A stretch of 64,000 nucleotides of DNA from Hyperoplus lanceolatus (GCA_026929865.2 CM049396.1:38938501-39002500), one strand, 5' to 3'. Counted from the stretch's first letter, positions 45,440 through 57,954 are shown. Made by a program: numbers and translations. Notes: generated by a model not told the origin, from the letters alone.

Positions 45440-45861
45440 GCATCACTGTTGGGACTTGACTTTCTTACCGTTAACCATGCACTGCTGGACTATGCCCGTG
45501 GCAAACTACAATTATAGGACACTGTAATTCCCCTTTTGAGTGGCAAAGACTTGATTCCAGAGTGTTGCAATATTTCCATTGCCACGGCCACAACAAAAAC
45601 AACCTCAGTGAGATGCTGGTTCCAGTAAATGTGTCCCCAGCTGGCCTCTTTGACCAGCTCCCTGACTATGTGGGCTACTCTCTGGCTCTTCAAGTGGCCT
45701 TCCGACTCCCCCTCTTCATGCCCATTCACAGCAGGATGAGGGACCCTCATGTACCTCCTGGACAGCTGAAGAGCCCCTTGTTGCTGTTGGCACAGGAACT
45801 GCCCAGGTTACAGGCACCGAGGTGCCAAAACAGACTGTATCGCGTTCGGAAAGAGCTGTGA
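45440..45861 (+). pseudogene. Gypsy protease C terminus and linker
   Basis: The plus strand at about 45446-45510 reads LLGLDFLTVNHALLDY, the conserved hydrophobic-G-x-D-F segment near the end of Gypsy proteases. After a TAG, the region up to 45861 continues in shifting frames: SEMLVPV, then a proline-rich linker that includes the 99-codon frame 45562-45861. This is what one expects between protease and reverse transcriptase. It probably belongs to the same fossil as 39424-40327 and 41468-41512, separated by later insertions. Confidence 0.5.
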
Positions 45862-46262
45862 GAGCCAGTTCGTTTCAAGGACTTTGTCAGTTATGGTTAA
45901 CCAGTTCATTTCAATGTAGGCAATGTGTCCCACACTGTGAGGTCTTATACACTCAACAAAAATATAAACGCAACACTTTTGTTTTTGCTCCCATTTTTCA
46001 TGAGATGGACTTAAAGATCTAAAATTCATTCCAGATACACAATATTACCATTTCTCTCAAACATTGTTCACGTGTGATAGTGAGCACTTCTGCTTTGCTG
46101 AGATAATCCATCCCACCTCACAGGTGTGCCACATCAAGATGCTGATCTGACATCATGATTAGTCCACAGGTGTGCCTTAGACTGTCCACAATAAAAGGCC
46201 ACTCTGAAATGTGCATTTTCTTTTGCTTTATTGGGGGTCTGGGGACTCAGAACCAGTCAGTA

Positions 46263-47197
46263 GGGGAGAACGGGGTAATTTGTCACATGGGTTGGATGTC
46301 ACATTCGTTATATCTCGCCACCAGAGCGCGCTAGCTCTGAAATGTTGATATAAAAAAGGTCCAGAATTGGGATCAGAGGTCACATACATAGACTTCCTTG
46401 GAGTTAGACTGCTGCATTTCAGGTGAGAGGATGTTTTGTGTTTTTCATGTCAAATTCAAAATATTTTGCTTCTCAGTATTTTTCTTCTAGGCTTTTACAC
46501 AATGGGTTTATTACACTTGTTACCCTCAGAAAGTGTGAAGGGTAAACTATAGTTTAGATTGTGGTTAGCAAGCTAATTAGTTGTCAGATGGTTGTTGGCC
46601 TTGATGCTAGCAAGAAATTCAAGTTGGGGTTGGTCGTCAAATTTTTTGGGGGGTTGGTTGTCACATGTTATCTCAAGGCTGCAGCCAGAAAAGGAACCCA
46701 ATAACGAAAGAAATTGTCAAGCTGTATCCTCACTGACACCCCAGAGAAGGAAAGCATAGAGCAGGAAAAGGCAGCTAGCAAGCAAAAGAAAAAAGGGCAA
46801 CAAAATCAAAACAACCCAGTGCATCCCAAACTAGACCAGCTGCCAAGGCTACGGAACGTTATGTATTTGTCAACTTGACAATGCAATTAAACATTCAAAT
46901 TTGGTTCTGCCTCCTTGCCTTCTTTTTAAGATTTTTCCCATTAAGATAACATTGTGACAAACAACCCCATAGTGTGTGACAACCGACCCCTTGATGGGGT
47001 TGGTTGTCACAATGTGTCAGAGTGTCTTTGATGGTAAATTACTTCTTCATTACAATAAGTTGGAAAAAAATTGAGACACACATTTCTAGCCAACACCTTA
47101 AGCTTCAATTTAATGTAGGAATGGCTATTGACAGATGTTTTGGTGATGAGCAATTCTCACTAGAGTAAAAAGTGTGCCTACTTACCCCGTTCTCCCC
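46263..47197. mobile_element. TA-target MITE, 935 bp, inserted at the Tc1 transposase stop codon
   Basis: The perfect 16-bp inverted termini GGGGAGAACGGGGTAA and TTACCCCGTTCTCCCC (47182-47197) are flanked by TA (46261-46262 and 47198-47199). The related Tc1 copy at 31480-32942 shows the empty site, CAGTCAGTATCTGG. The interior repeats GTTGGTTGTCAC several times, on both strands. There is no coding capacity. The TA target and short termini suggest a Tc1/mariner-superfamily MITE. Confidence 0.88.
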
Positions 47198-48222
47198 TAT
47201 CTGGTGTGACCACCATTTGCCTCATGCAGTGCAACACATCTTCTTCGCATAGAGTTCATCAGATTGTCAATTGTGGCCTGTGGAATGTTGGTCCACTCCT
47301 CTTCAATGGCTGTGCGAAGTTGCTGGATATTAGTGGGAAGTGGTGCACGCTGTCGTATACGCCAGTCAAGCACATCCCAAACATGCCCAATGGGTGACAT
47401 GTCCGGTGAGTATGCTGGCCATGCAAGAACTGGGACATTTTCAGCTTCCAAGAATTGTGTACAGATCCTTGCAACATGGGGCCGTGCATTATCTTGCTGA
47501 AACTTGAGGTGATGTTCATGGATGTATGGCACAACAATGGGCCTCAGGATCTCATCACGGTATCTCTGTGCATTCAAAATGCCATCAATAAAATGCACCT
47601 GTGTTCTTCGTCCATAACAGATGCCTGCCCATACCATAACCCCACCACCACCATGGGCCACTCGATCCACAACATTGACATCAGCAAGGCGCTCACCCAC
47701 ACGACGCCACACACGCTGTCTGCCATCTGCCCTGAACAATGTAAACCGAGATTCATCCGTGAAGAGAACACCTCTCCAACGTGCCAGACGCCATCGAATG
47801 TGAGCATTTGCCCACTCAAGTCTGTTACGGCGACGAGCTGGAGTCAGGTCAAGACCCCGATGAGGACGACGAGCATGCAGTTGAGCTTCCCTGAGACAGT
47901 TTCTGACAGTTTGTGCAGAAATTGTTTGGTTATGCAAACCAATTGTTTCAGCAGCTGTCTCAGTGGCTGGTCTCAGATGATCTTGGAGGTGAACCTGCTG
48001 GATGTGGTGGTCCTGGGCTGGTGTGGTTACACGTGGTCTGCGGTTGTGAGGCCGGTTGGATGTACTGCCATATTCTCTGAAACGCCTTTGGAGAAGGCTT
48101 ATGGTGGAGAAATGAACATTCAATGCACGAGCAACAGATCTGGTTGAAATTCCTGCTGTCAGCATGCCAATTGCACGCTCCCTCAATGCTTGTGGCATCT
48201 GTGGCATTTTGCTGTGAGACAA
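47197..48222 (-). pseudogene. Tc1-family transposase, full-length frame, catalytic Glu replaced
   Basis: A 341-codon frame, the normal length for Tc1 transposases. An N-terminal paired-like helix-turn-helix region (residues 1-110; RERAIGMLTAGISTRSVARA) would bind the inverted repeats. The catalytic domain has D156 (FTDESRF) and D244 (QQDNARPH), with 34 residues to position 279. The third catalytic residue of the DD34E triad should be Glu there, but the codon is GGG (Gly; 47386-47388) in SPIGHVWD. The other copy here has GAG. The protein could still bind DNA but is expected not to cut it. The stop codon TAG comes from the inserted MITE and costs only the last Tyr. Confidence 0.88.
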
Positions 48223-48515
48223 AACTGCACATTTCAGGGTGGCCTTTTATTGTGGACAGTCTAAGGCACACCTGTGCACTAATCATGATGTCAGATCAGC
48301 ATCTTGATGTGGCACACCTGTGAGGTGGGATGGATTATCTCAGCAAAGCAGAAGTGCTCACTATCACACATTTAGACAGATTTGTGAACAATGTTTGAGA
48401 GAAATGGTAATATTGTGTATTTGGAATGAATTTTAGATCTTTAAGTCCATCTCATGAAAAATGGGAGCAAAAACAAAAGTGTTACGTTTATATTTTTGTT
48501 GAGTGTATCTGTTAT

Positions 48516-49670
48516 TAGGGATGAGCCCGAATCCGAATATGTATTCGGATAAGCACGGATAATGAGTTAGATACGGATACAGATAATTTCCGAATAGTCC
48601 CGTTATTATTCGGGGATTTTTTTATTTTTTTATTATGCGCTTAATTGACGCAGCGCGTTCCGCCTCAATGACACAACAGGTAGAATGACACTAACAGCTG
48701 TTCTGTGGTGGACATGAGAGGACCGGGCGCGTCCCGTGACCCGCGGTCTCTCTCTATTTATCCACTGATAAACACAGCGCGTTCGCCCTTTCCCTCGAAT
48801 AGAAGGTTCTACCGGTCGCATTCGCTGCCGTTTTTATTTGAGTTTCCTCGTAACCCGCTGCTATGGCAGAGAAGAGACGAACCGATGGAATATGCTGCAC
48901 CCCGAGTCACCGTCAGCCCTTCCCCGATGTAGGCTATTTACATTCTCTAGGCCTACTGCTTAAACTCTTTTAAACATCACAACGTTTCCATCAAACTGAT
49001 GCTTAGGACCTGTACTTTTTCAGCTGTCAATCAGTGCGTAGACGCCTAGGCCTACTTCAGGACCTATACAATAAAAATCGGAAACTGCAAACTTGACACA
49101 TTGAAATCACGTATGGCTTTGTGGAAAGGCTAAAATACTGTTTAGGGTTTATGAGATTGGCACGTTGATACAGATTGTTCCTAAACCTTAGTTTAGTAAA
49201 ACAAATGTAAAAAAAGAGCGATAGGGAGAGATAGAGATAAAAAAAAATCATGAAATACAGCTGTATTTTCCCCAGTTAAAGGGAGACCTTAATTAAGTTA
49301 TAAGTAAAACACTGGCCCTCATTTACTAACAGTGAGAAGCCTATGCACAGATTTGGGCTGTTATTTATCAATATTTTCGTTCCCTGAATTTCTTGAGATG
49401 AAAAGGTAGAAATATATCTGACTTTTTGACTTATATTTCAACATTACATCAATTTGATGCTTTGAAGGGACAACAATTGCATTGACAATGAATATTAGTT
49501 TAGAAAATCAATGTCGGTGTGACTTCCTTTAATGTAGGCTAATGTAAAAGAAACTTCCGGTATACGCCACGCCCACTTCTTCTTGTGTATCCGGATACAG
49601 ATACAGATACAGATAATTTTGTTCGTGGAACAGATACAGATACAGATAATGACGTCTCCGCACACCCCTA
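48516..49670. mobile_element. Non-autonomous hAT element, 1.16 kb
   Basis: The 8-bp target duplication TCTGTTAT lies at 48508-48515 and 49671-49678. The termini TAGGGATGAGCC and CACACCCCTA are short imperfect inverted repeats (TAGGG(A/G)TG(A/T)G). Subterminal repeats of GATACGGATAC/GATACAGATAC and CGGATA motifs occur at both ends, typical of a hAT family. There is no transposase frame. Confidence 0.86.
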
Positions 49671-49678
49671 TCTGTTAT

Positions 49679-50640
49679 ACAAATTCAGGTTGACATGCTG
49701 TTTGAATGTTAGTTCATTATTATTTTAGATGAGCCTAATTTTACGTTTTGTGCCGTAACTTTCATTGGGTTTCACAATTTAATGTTGTCTTTTATTTCAT
49801 TTTTTTGCAAAATGATAACTATTTTGATTCTGAAAAGTTGGTACAGTGCTCTATGCTTTATGGTTAAGGGTATAAAGATTTTTTTCCCTTGGTTATGCAG
49901 CAGGTTACTGTAACTGGCTTCATTTTTTGTTTGTTTTTTCAGTGCACTTATGTTGTTGGTGTGTGGAAACGGGGACGTCTCTTTTTGGTGGAGGGGAATT
50001 AAGTAACCTATTCCCTGTTTAGGGCTCTTATTATGAAAGGCGGAACGGAATTGTGGGTGTAATGTTGCAGATTTGATTCAATGCTGGAAGCACTAAAATA
50101 AAGTGGATTGTTCTGTTCCGTGAATGGAGTTTCCCGATTCCTTATTTCTATAATACTAAAGTATAGACAACAGCCAAAACCCTCGGTTACAATAATATTC
50201 AAATGCACAAAATAAAGTTAACATTCAGCCACACTACTTACAACTTGTTGTTTTTATTGTGACATGTCCATGTAGCAAAAAGGTATGTTTGGTTTGGTCC
50301 TTTTCTGTCTTCAGCCAAGGAGCGAAATCAACTCACTCAGCGAGACCGCTATAACCTCGATGGCAGCACCATTCACTCCACTCTCCCTCTTCGCACAAAA
50401 ACATTAATCAGACGGACAAAGGATAATGGCAGACCTGACTCAATACAAGTATCACTGTGGCATCTTGCCATTGGGGAAATGTTTAGAATATTACAAAAAT
50501 CCAGATCATACACTGCAGTTTCAATGTGGAACACACTATGTGGGGCAACATTTTTGCCAATGCTTATTACTTAAGTAGTGGCCAAGATGAATAATAGTTG
50601 AGCACAAAGCTATAACCTTTTCAAAGTTACTTACTTTACT
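49679..50640. other. Unassigned sequence with one unexplained open frame
   Basis: No element that I can name. A plus-strand frame without stops spans 50263-50574 (see findings). Confidence 0.4.
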
Positions 50641-50795
50641 TGTACAACTGTATTTAATATAGAACTTGTATTTTGTATTGTGTTTTATGTGTAACTGTGT
50701 TCTGCTGTCCATCTTGGCCAGGTCTCTCTTGAAAAAGAGATTTTAATCTCAATGAGCCTAACCTGGTTAAATAAAGGATAAATAAATAAATACTT
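50640..50795 (+). mobile_element. LINE 3' tail
   Basis: Ends GGCCAGGTCTCTCTTG, AATCTCAATGAGCC, AACCTGGTTAAATAAAGG, ATAAATAAATAA. Shared with the tail at 43680-43792. Confidence 0.65.
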
Positions 50796-51118
50796 ACTTA
50801 GGCCTTTAAATTCATTTTGGAACATAGGCCATTGACAAATCGTTTTCACCCTTCTCAAAATGGCGTGCAAATAATTATTAAATAAATTGTTTTCATGAGA
50901 GCACTTCTTTTTTAGATAAAAAAAATTATGTAAAGTTTGTGAGTATATCATAAGTTGTCCAGGAGTCGGTTGAACCAGCTTTTCGTAAATTAGATCTGAA
51001 CTTCAAAGTAAGTGTTTACTACTGAAAGTGAAGTTTGACTGAGCACTATGTTTAAACCAGTTGCACCCTGAACAGTTCTTACATATCGATTTATTTTCAC
51101 CAGGTATTGCACTTCCAG

Positions 51119-51699
51119 GTAGCCTGGAAATCCATACCCTGATATCTTGAATGATAGAGGGTCTGGCCACGATCAATAGTAATTTCCAACTCAAGGGGCG
51201 GCTCCTACTCGACCATTTCAAATGCCACTGCACGCAGTTGGATAGCACTACAACCAATCAGAGCGATGCACAAGGTGACTCAAGCCCCGTTCGTTTAGCG
51301 AACAGCTGTTAAACTGTTAAATTAAACGTTTGCCGTTGTCGGTCGGCAAAACAGAACATTCCACTTACTTGCTAATGAAAGATTTGAGTGCCGTCTTCCA
51401 AATCGTTAAGGGTCGAGGCCAAAGCAGTCTCAAGCTCACACATCATATCCGCAGCCATCTTTGATGTTTACTATCACGGCTTCGACGTCGCATGCATGTC
51501 ACTGTCGTCATCCGGTTACGTCCTCCCCAGAGTACCATATAAAGGGCTCTGGCGCGCCCATATTAGATAGAACCAATTGAAACGTGAGACCCAGATTTCT
51601 GGTCTTCTTGATGAAGCTTCAACGGAGCGTGGCCAGACCAACAGGCGCAGCAAATTTAATTTGCCAGCGCCTAGTGGCAGGTCTGGGAATGCCAAGCTA
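51119..51699. mobile_element. hAT MITE, 0.58 kb
   Basis: ACTTCCAG (51111-51118) and ACTTCCAT (51700-51707) form a near-perfect 8-bp target duplication. The ends (G)TAGCCTGG and CCAAGCTA are imperfect inverted repeats similar to those of the MITE at 1244-1617. GGTCTGG motifs lie near both ends. There is no transposase frame. Confidence 0.65.
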
Positions 51700-51757
51700 A
51701 CTTCCATGTGTACCTGTTATGAAACTAACTAACTGAAAAGACAGTTAGCTTGCTTAT

Positions 51758-51995
51758 ATACAGCTCCAGAATAAATGAAGAGACCACTCCAAATGTTTAG
51801 TGTCTCTTGTTTTACTCTTTAGAGGCATATGTTTGAGTAAAATTAAAATTTAGATTTTATAATATTAACTACTGACAACATTTCTACCAAATTCACAATA
51901 AAAATATTGTCATTTAGAGCATTTTCAATAAGTTATGTAGAGATGAAGATTTAAGAATATCCAGACTGGTCTCTTAATTCTTTCTGCGGCTGTAT
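51758..51995. mobile_element. 238-bp MITE
   Basis: The ends ATACAGCTCCAGAATAAATG, AAGAGACCAC and GACTGGTCTCTTAATTC, TTTCTGCGGCTGTAT are imperfect inverted repeats of about 30 bp. The sequence matches a dispersed element common in fish (ATACAGCTC ... AAGAGACCACT). The target duplication is probably TA but not certain. Confidence 0.7.
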
Positions 51996-51999
51996 GTCC

Positions 52000-54320
52000 T
52001 GTTGAGAGTGGAGGATGATGTATTGTCCAAATGGAATTTATAGCTCGGAAAAATGTTGGCTATTCTATCTAAAAGAAGATTAACGTACTTTTAGGCTGTC
52101 ACGTAGGTGTGAGGCGTCTACAATTGACGACTGTAAAGTAAAAAGAAGCCTTTGTGGAAAAAAGACATGAGAGCAAGGACAACCCTGAAAATGGATGGGC
52201 TATGACCTTGTGTTATGATGGAAAAATAAATGACGTGCTGATGCATCTCAATGGTACTGAAACCATGCTCACATCAACAAAAGAGTTAGTAGATCCAAGA
52301 GAACTTTTGTCTTTAATATGGTGATGCTTTCCCCCCAATGTTGGGAACTAACATTATGCATTTTAAATAATCAGAGCAGGATAAGAAATAAACTAGGTAA
52401 AAATGTTACATCTTGAGAAATGATGTCAACATTGAACTTCAGCACCCTGAGCGAATGTGGACGCCCAATCTGCAGCTCTCATCATGTCCTTCGGTTTTGG
52501 TACATCCAGTCCTCAGCTGTTATTCCAACTGCCGAGGACAACAATGATGCTCTGCCAATACGCTACTCAATGAAATACTAATACATTGAGAAAAAGGTGA
52601 GGCTCAGCGGCCCCTGTGCTGAAATTGTTCATTTCCCACGAAGATTGCAAAGTAGCATGACGGCACGATACTATTGAAAGAAAAAGAAATGTATCATTCA
52701 TGTTTCATTACCTTGGCTTTCCTCAAAACCCTTGGGGAATGTCTTTCTCTCCTTTTTGCATGTCATTTCCTCTGTGTGTGTTGCCCCACAGTAAGGGTTT
52801 TATATATAGCCTTCTAAAAAAGGCAAATGAGGCATGGCCGACATACACTACATTCTCACCCATACTCCTCCCTAATCTTTTCTCTGGGATTGTCCCAGCA
52901 GGTGGGTTCCAGACATTATCCAGATTCTGACAACATGAAACCTTGTTAAAAAAGGCTCATGTAATGGACAGTAGCAAAATAAAACAGCAGATTATGTGCA
53001 AGGGGGTGGTGGGGAGAGGTTGCTGTTATGTTATGCGGAGGCCCGCTGGGAGCAGGATACGGCAAGAGCAGTGGCATTATGTCATCCGAGAGGCTTATCC
53101 TCTACTAACATGCCCCAGAGTATAGAATGTCATGTTCCCCACAACCCTATAATCCAGTGGCATTTGTCGCTCTCTAACACATTTGCGGATGCAGAGCAAA
53201 TGAGATTGGGGATAGAATCAGGGGATGAGGGAATGGCAGCACTGCAGTCTGTGAAATCCCAAATGCCTCTGTATTTGTAAAACGTCCTCTTGCACTTTGC
53301 TGGGTCAGATACCCCCAGGGAAATGTTTTGGCACTATATTTCACACCTCTCATTTTTCATTACATCAAAACCATTAGTGTAGGGGTTCCTTGGAGAGTCA
53401 GTAAGTAAATCTCTGTTGAGACAACGAGGAACCGAGGATGTCAAGCCTGTCTGTCCAGCTGCCAAACACTTCCATATTGACGCTTTCTTCTGTGTCCCTC
53501 AGCTCACTCAACTCTTTGGGCCAGACCCACAAAGATTGGTTTGTGCGCTAATAGCACCCACAATCTGCCCCGTATTAACACCTTATCCAAGAAAAAGAAA
53601 TGACACTAACTAAATGCCTGCGCTTTCCCGCAGACGTTTGCCCTCCTTTTGCGTTTCAGTGAGTAAGCAGATCTCTTCCCAGGCGGCACTGTTTCAGGGG
53701 GCACTGTTCACTTGTACACACGGTGCCACGGCTGCTTAATAAGCAGGCCAGAATTTGATGGCGATGATGGTTCTATAATCTGCTTCACATTACTAAGGTC
53801 GTCATTTACAAACTGATCACAGGTTTATACGCGGTGACTTTGTTTACAATGAAGCAATCCTTATTCAATATCCTGAGCTCCATCAGAACAGTTTTTTTCT
53901 TTTTCTCTCAATTGCACAGGTTTTTGTGGATAGACTGAAAGAGCTGCAGGAGACAAGACCTATTCACTTCAGCTTTTCAAGGACACAAATTACAAGTGGC
54001 ACCCTTCTGCGATTAGTTGCAATATGCAAAAAGAAAACCTTGTCCTCATGATTAATCAGGCAAATTTCGAAGAGGTGAGCATGTAGATAATAGGAAATTT
54101 TTATTCTAAGAAATGGCTTTTTTAAATTTAGGACATTTTATGATTAGAAACCTGGTTTTTGATTACTGATTTAGGTTAAAAATAAATCAGTTCTGGTGTT
54201 GCTTAATCTTAGTGCTCTGATTCTGCTGACCATAAAATACTTATCGACAAACTGGTAAAGTGGGTAAGATTTTCTGGTCCGCTCGTTGGTTAATTCATAT
54301 CTCAAAGACAGAGGCCATAA
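52000..54320. other. Unassigned sequence
   Basis: No gene, RNA or repeat that I recognise; could be unique intergenic DNA. Confidence 0.4.
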
Positions 54321-54367
54321 TCCTGAGTGGATCAGCATGAAGGGTTCATTCTTGGACCTCTCTGTGC

Positions 54368-54440
54368 AGTGGCGAACTTAGCCATTTTGGGGCTCCAGGC
54401 GAACAGTCATTTGGGGGCCCTTGCATCTAATGTACCTTAT
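54368..54440 (+). mobile_element. Possible DNA-transposon terminal fragment
   Basis: The segment AGTGGCGAACTTAGCC, then GGGGCTCCAGGCGAAC and GGGGGCCCTT resembles the end of a dispersed fish DNA element, from recall only. No matching opposite end was found. Confidence 0.3.
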
Positions 54441-55700
54441 ATTGTGCATAATGAGATACTCCATACAAGGGATGAACAAAAGTCATTAGCTTTTTTCATT
54501 TTTGGATGGGACTACTCAGGTACATGTCAGAGGCTTTCTTAGCTTGTATTGGTCTGAGATGCTCACATATCACAGGGTCAAACTGAGCCATTAACTGAAC
54601 CTGACCCAAGACATGTCCATTGTTCATAAAGTTTGTCAAAGTGGCCACAGAGAGGAAGCTTTCTCTCTGACAGGAAGTTGATGATTGCCACGAACCTGGA
54701 TACAAGTCTAATCTAGACCAATATGACTTTGCTATCAAACAAATTTGTTGTTTTATTTTAAAAATACACAGTGAATTACAAAATAGCATGTGTCCACAAA
54801 GACTGTTTGAAATAAAATCTTCAAATAATTAAAAAATAATTAGGTTATAACCCAGCTTCCTTTAAGCATGGATCGTAGGCCTAGTGACTGAGTGCAGGGG
54901 AGAGAGAAAGATAGACAGATAGAGGGAGGAAGAGATAGCTTTGCTTTTTTACTTGGAGTGATCATCACTGGCTTTACTCTGCCTATCAGCTGTTGTTCTG
55001 AACAGCTGTTAGACACAGAGGTGAAAACGAAATTGAAACTTAACTATCGCCTGGCTGGGCTGACTTAAGGTGGAGCAGCAAAATATGGCCTAAACTAATA
55101 AATATTGTTACTAAAATACAGATTCGTCAGTAGCCTACAGTAGGTCTAGATTCTGCACTCCGAACGCCACTAACTGTTCTGTAATACACGATCGCCGATC
55201 ACATGAACAAACAGCCAGCTTTTTTTTTCTTCTTTTTTTTTAGCGCATCCAATCCGCGGTTAGTTGAGTGCGTGAGCGTCCACTAGCTCTGCTGCACCGT
55301 CTCTCTGCTCCGCTGCTGCTCCAGCTGTCCGGTGAAATACGCACTGCTTCTATTTTTGCTGGATGCCGGAGCTCACCGCATCAATTTAGCACAGAACACA
55401 TCGAGATAGACAGGAACACAGATGGCGACAAAACAATAAAACTTCCGGTTAATCTCAAAACAGAGACACATACAAGCATGTCCACTGTTCTTTTACTCGT
55501 TCGGATGGGAACAATAACCTTCCGTGCGTTCGTTGTTGTGTAAATACCATATAGGAGAACCATATTATCAAGAGCGATCACCCGTCACTTTTATTACCGC
55601 GGGAACTCCTCAGTCTCGCGACCCCAGCTGTTCAGCGGAGCTGGCCCTGCCTGCTTTGAAAACGGAGCCGGTGGGTGTTGACGGACGTGGGCGCACGGAG
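54441..55700. other. Mostly unassigned sequence
   Basis: No host gene. Sequence around 55180-55560 may be part of a dispersed repeat, but I cannot bound it. Confidence 0.35.
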
Positions 55701-55729
55701 CAAAACCGTTAGACGTATAGTTAAACGCA

Positions 55730-56116
55730 CGCGCAGCCAGTGGAATTCCGGGGTCACCGAAAAAGGGCATTGATATGATGTCGGGGGAGAGAGATACGCC
55801 CATTTAGCTGAAGTATACATCCAAGACGAAGTGATGGTCAGCGGGCGGCTAGCTGTCACTCAAGAGGCCGCACCCCTAATTAACAAAACAACAAAAATTC
55901 ACCCCCCTCAGTGTTGTCATGGAGATATGACCTAAATATACAGACTAAAATATTTTTTTGGACCAGGCTGTAAATAGGTCAAAGGGTCAATGAGTCAATG
56001 AGAAATTGCTCTGTTTTGATACCTGCCCTTAGTGGCCACTCGGTGAACTGCATTTGTTGTCACTTCCGCATTGGATGCTGGTAGAACTCGGGGGCTTATA
56101 TACTATCTATGCTCTT
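55730..56116 (+). mobile_element. Dispersed fish repeat ending in TATATACTATCTATGCTC
   Basis: The order GTCACTCAAGAGGCCGCACC, AAAATTCACCCCCCTC, GGACCAGGCTGTAAA, TAGTGGCCACTCGGTGAACTG, CACTTCCGCATTGG and CTTATATACTATCTATGCTC (about 55850-56116) matches a common fish repeat whose end is usually read as CATAGACTGTATATAA on the other strand. The same terminal sequence occurs inside the hAT MITE at about 17579-17597. Confidence 0.5.
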
Positions 56117-56640
56117 AACTGGTTGAGGGGTTAATGATCATAGTAAAGCTATATTTAGAAAGTATAGATACATTAGTGTTTATGTTTTAAGCACTTTTAT
56201 GTTCATCTTTGGCTCAATAGTTGTAATAAATAAAAATGTGTATAATAATATCTCATCTATATCTTTTATTTAAATATAATTAAAACAGTAGAGCCTAAAA
56301 AATAATCTATCGGCCTATTTACATGTGACTTTAAAATCGTGGCAGTACAAGGAAAGAGAATGTTGTTTATGAAGCTCCTTTTCCTGCAGTTGCTGTCGGT
56401 TTACCAAGCACTGAAAGTTTACTGTTAGTGTACCGTTAGGGTTTCATCTCCTATCTAAAAAATAAACCTACAGATCAGGTCAGAGTAGCCTTTAACGTGA
56501 AGCTTCGCAGCTGAAGCTTTAGAACTTTTTTATTGCTGCTTGTCAACAATTAATGAGACACTGCAGGTGAATATGTTTTTTTTTAGACATGTTATAAATA
56601 AGGAACTTTGGCAATATTTAATTTTGCATAACTTTGCAGA
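56117..56640. other. Unassigned AT-rich sequence
   Basis: Nothing recognisable. Confidence 0.4.
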
Positions 56641-56647
56641 ATTCCCC

Positions 56648-56792
56648 CCATGGAGGCTCAGTCCTCAGAAGCAGCAGATCATGAGTTTGAATCTAGCTCA
56701 TGGTCGTTCTCTGCATGTCATTCCCCTCTAGGCCCCACTTCACCTCTGTCTCCCCAGAGCTGTCTGATAAAGCATAAAACAGACTAAATTAA
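56648..56792 (+). mobile_element. Diverged tRNA-derived SINE
   Basis: The head has GGAGGCTCAGTCCTCAGAAGC (A-box-like) and GAGTTTGAATCTAGCTC (B-box-like). Then TGCATGTCATTCCCCTCT, CACCTCTGTCTCCCC and TAAAGCATAAAA correspond to the body and tail of the SINE at 11472-11654. Confidence 0.65.
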
Positions 56793-57950
<1,158 letters not shown>

Positions 57951-57954
57951 GGTT

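Larger units (their letters stand above)
45950..48505 (-). mobile_element. Tc1-type transposon with full-length transposase frame and nested MITE
   Basis: The inverted termini start CACTCAACAAAAATATAAA and extend about 80 bp. TA flanks both ends (45948-45949 and 48506-48507). It carries one minus-strand transposase gene (47197-48222). A 935-bp MITE (46263-47197) lies inside it; without it the element is about 1.62 kb, a normal Tc1 length. The right end directly abuts the target duplication of a hAT element (48508). Confidence 0.93.

Noticed and set aside
45562..45861. A 99-codon frame first considered a host gene fragment
   Set aside because: It directly follows a Gypsy protease end and fits the protease to reverse-transcriptase linker, so it is better read as retroelement debris.
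47455..48147. A 230-codon plus-strand frame opposite the Tc1 transposase
   Set aside because: It is the antisense shadow of the transposase gene; the minus strand carries all the known motifs.
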